In this document: in pieces, positions 63,177-64,000 of the stretch
Position numbering within the stretch: the first letter of the stretch is position 1
Layout: every line of letters begins with the position of its first letter
NCBI GenBank assembly: GCA_002261155.1
Contig: NKXN01000074.1
Coordinates: 20,518-84,517 of the forward strand
DNA: 64,000 bases
From: Bacillaceae bacterium SAS-127
GTDB taxonomy: Bacteria; Bacillota; Bacilli; Bacillales; Domibacillaceae
Direction of reading: 5' to 3'
Made by a program: the position numbers and the translations under genes
Notes under the pieces: generated by a model
What the model saw: only the letters and a program-made list of their open reading frames with translations
Told to the model about the DNA's origin: nothing
Database searches by the model: none

Positions 63177-63218
63177 CGAAAAAGCAGTAATCCCTTTTCA
63201 CAGGAATTACTGCTTTTG
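63177..63218. terminator. Hairpin terminator left of the IS remnant
   Basis: AAAAGCAGTAAT and ATTACTGCTTTT enclose CCCTTTTCACAGGA, with A/T runs on both sides. It probably once ended the CoA-transferase gene now missing its 3' half. The interval 62990-63220 holds nothing else I can name. Confidence 0.8.
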
Positions 63219-63224
63219 AACCTC

Positions 63225-63440
63225 CCCCCACCTATCGCTTCTCACTCTTAGGTGAAGGTTTCTTGTCGATCCCCTCGATATCAGAAGCTGGACGATGTCC
63301 ATAGGTGTACACGACACCCTCGTCTTTCTCGGGACTGACGCTCCCATACGGAAGCAGTGGTCTTGACGCAAGAGGTCTCCCGACAACTTGCTGCCACCGT
63401 AAGCAACAGAGACTCTGGGGCGGTTCTACCCATCTACTAC
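63225..63440 (-). ncRNA. IS200/IS605 right end with candidate omega RNA
   Basis: About 215 bases of GC-richer, hairpin-rich sequence directly after the tnpB stop, ending near CACCTATCGCTTC. In IS200/IS605 elements the right end at this position holds imperfect palindromes and encodes the guide (omega) RNA of TnpB. This is a positional and compositional argument; no covariance check was possible. Confidence 0.45.
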
Positions 63441-63739
63441 GCCTGTACAGGACGTAGATACGTGATACTAGTTAGCATCACTTCTCGAAACTTCCCGTGC
63501 AAGTACTGGGATAAGATATTCCCTGCACCGTGGACATCTCGATGGCGTTCATAGCCGCAAGAGCATCGGTAGTTTCGCGAACGGACTTTGTTTCGTTTTC
63601 CACAAGCAGGACATGCTTGCGTCGTGTAGGCTTCGTTTTCTTTTGATAATGAGATACCGACCACTTCTAATTTATAGGCCAACTGTTTCGTGAGTTTTCC
63701 AAAGCTCCAGTTGCTGAGTTTTTGGGATAATTGCTCCAT
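63437..63739 (-). pseudogene. TnpB (IS200/IS605) 3' fragment
   Basis: About 95 C-terminal residues of a TnpB-type RNA-guided nuclease: LSNWSFGKLTKQLAYKLEVV, the four-cysteine zinc ribbon CPACGKR...RCSCGY, and the third RuvC acidic motif in RDVHGAGNI. The N-terminal two-thirds, including the first RuvC Asp and the Glu, are absent; at about 63725 the sequence changes to that of a CoA-transferase gene. The frame begins by chance in that gene. It cannot be an active nuclease. Confidence 0.85.
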
Positions 63740-64000
63740 CTTCTGTAATAGCTACCGCTTCGACAATAGCGAAATCAATTGGATTTAGTACATCAGCTCG
63801 CACCATCTCAGCGACATGAGATAAATGTTGATCTGTGAAGTACATTTCTCCTTGATTGATCTTCTTGCGCATCGCTGGGTCTGCTTGGAATGGTAAGCGT
63901 TTATTGACGATCCCCGCTTCTGCCATTAATTTATCAATATCAAACCCAAGTGAAGCTCCGGTATATACGTCAACTTTAAATGGTTCATCTTTAGAACGAT
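63725..64000 (-). pseudogene. Acetyl-CoA hydrolase/CoA-transferase, interrupted and partial
   Basis: The minus-strand frame is open from the window end (RSKDEPFKVDVYTGASLGFD, then MAEAGIVNKRLPFQADPAMR, FTDQHLSHVAEMVRADVLNP and EAVAITEDGAIIP) and matches the N-terminal half of succinyl/propionyl-CoA:acetate CoA-transferases. After IIP it runs into the TnpB fragment and stops at 63672 in a foreign frame. The start is beyond the window; the catalytic Glu region of the 3' half is missing and is not found on the other side of the IS remnant. Confidence 0.85.

Overview
The window looks like a chromosomal segment of a low-GC, spore-forming Bacillaceae. Signs of this are an SspP-type spore protein, a Spo0M homologue, the DesK-DesR-Des membrane-fluidity system, a T-box-controlled isoleucyl-tRNA synthetase, SLH repeats, strong AGGAGG-type ribosome sites and many ATGA stop/start overlaps. 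No rRNA, tRNA or CRISPR array was seen.

Layout. 1-2.25 kb: the end of a thiamine-pyrimidine (ThiXYZ-type) ABC transporter. 2.3-5.7 kb: a type-2 ileS with a complete T-box leader and a near-ideal promoter. 5.7-9.9 kb: an SLH-anchored alpha/beta hydrolase, an MFS exporter, a small membrane protein and an ASCH protein. 9.9-11.5 kb: a gene-poor stretch with a 26-residue holin-like peptide gene facing an antisense RNA (a probable type I toxin-antitoxin), two tandem decayed copies of one small gene, and a small spore-type cluster. 11.5-14.5 kb: desR-desK and des. 14.7-16.7 kb: a MerR/TipA-type regulator and spo0M. 16.7-19.3 kb: modA-modB with a divergent HTH/PBP-like regulator. 19.3-25 kb: DUF456, a small conserved protein, a Suv3-like helicase, an AlkD-like protein and an SDR reductase.

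25.2-36.5 kb is one long minus-strand operon for acyl-CoA metabolism: two acyl-CoA ligases, two acyl-CoA dehydrogenases, two enoyl-CoA hydratases, a MaoC hydratase, a carboxyltransferase, a biotin carrier and a split AtuA. It starts at a clear sigma-54 (-24/-12) promoter. The divergent gene at 36.7-38.5 kb encodes a sigma-54 activator with CBS and PAS sensing domains, and a perfect palindrome about 105 bp upstream of the start is the likely activator site. 38.5-51.8 kb holds nearly the whole molybdenum-cofactor pathway (moaA, moaC, moaD, moaE, moaB/mog, mobA, mobB, moeA, moeB) around a formate module: formate/nitrite channel, fdhD, DUF2294, an FdhA-type formate dehydrogenase, DUF1641 and an Mrp/SalA-type ATPase. 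With modAB this forms a molybdate-to-formate-oxidation set. 52-55 kb is an AT-rich island of gene debris, small repeats and two unrecognised exported proteins plus a 49-residue membrane peptide. 55.1-62.9 kb is a 2-aminoethylphosphonate uptake and degradation operon (PhnS, T, U/V fused, X, W) with a saccharopine-dehydrogenase-like protein and a DeoR regulator. The right end has an IS200/IS605-type tnpB 3' remnant fused to a truncated CoA-transferase gene.

Three otherwise normal genes (sspP, spo0M, moaC) each have a one-base indel in or beside an A/T run near the 5' end. They are either real frameshifts or homopolymer sequencing errors.
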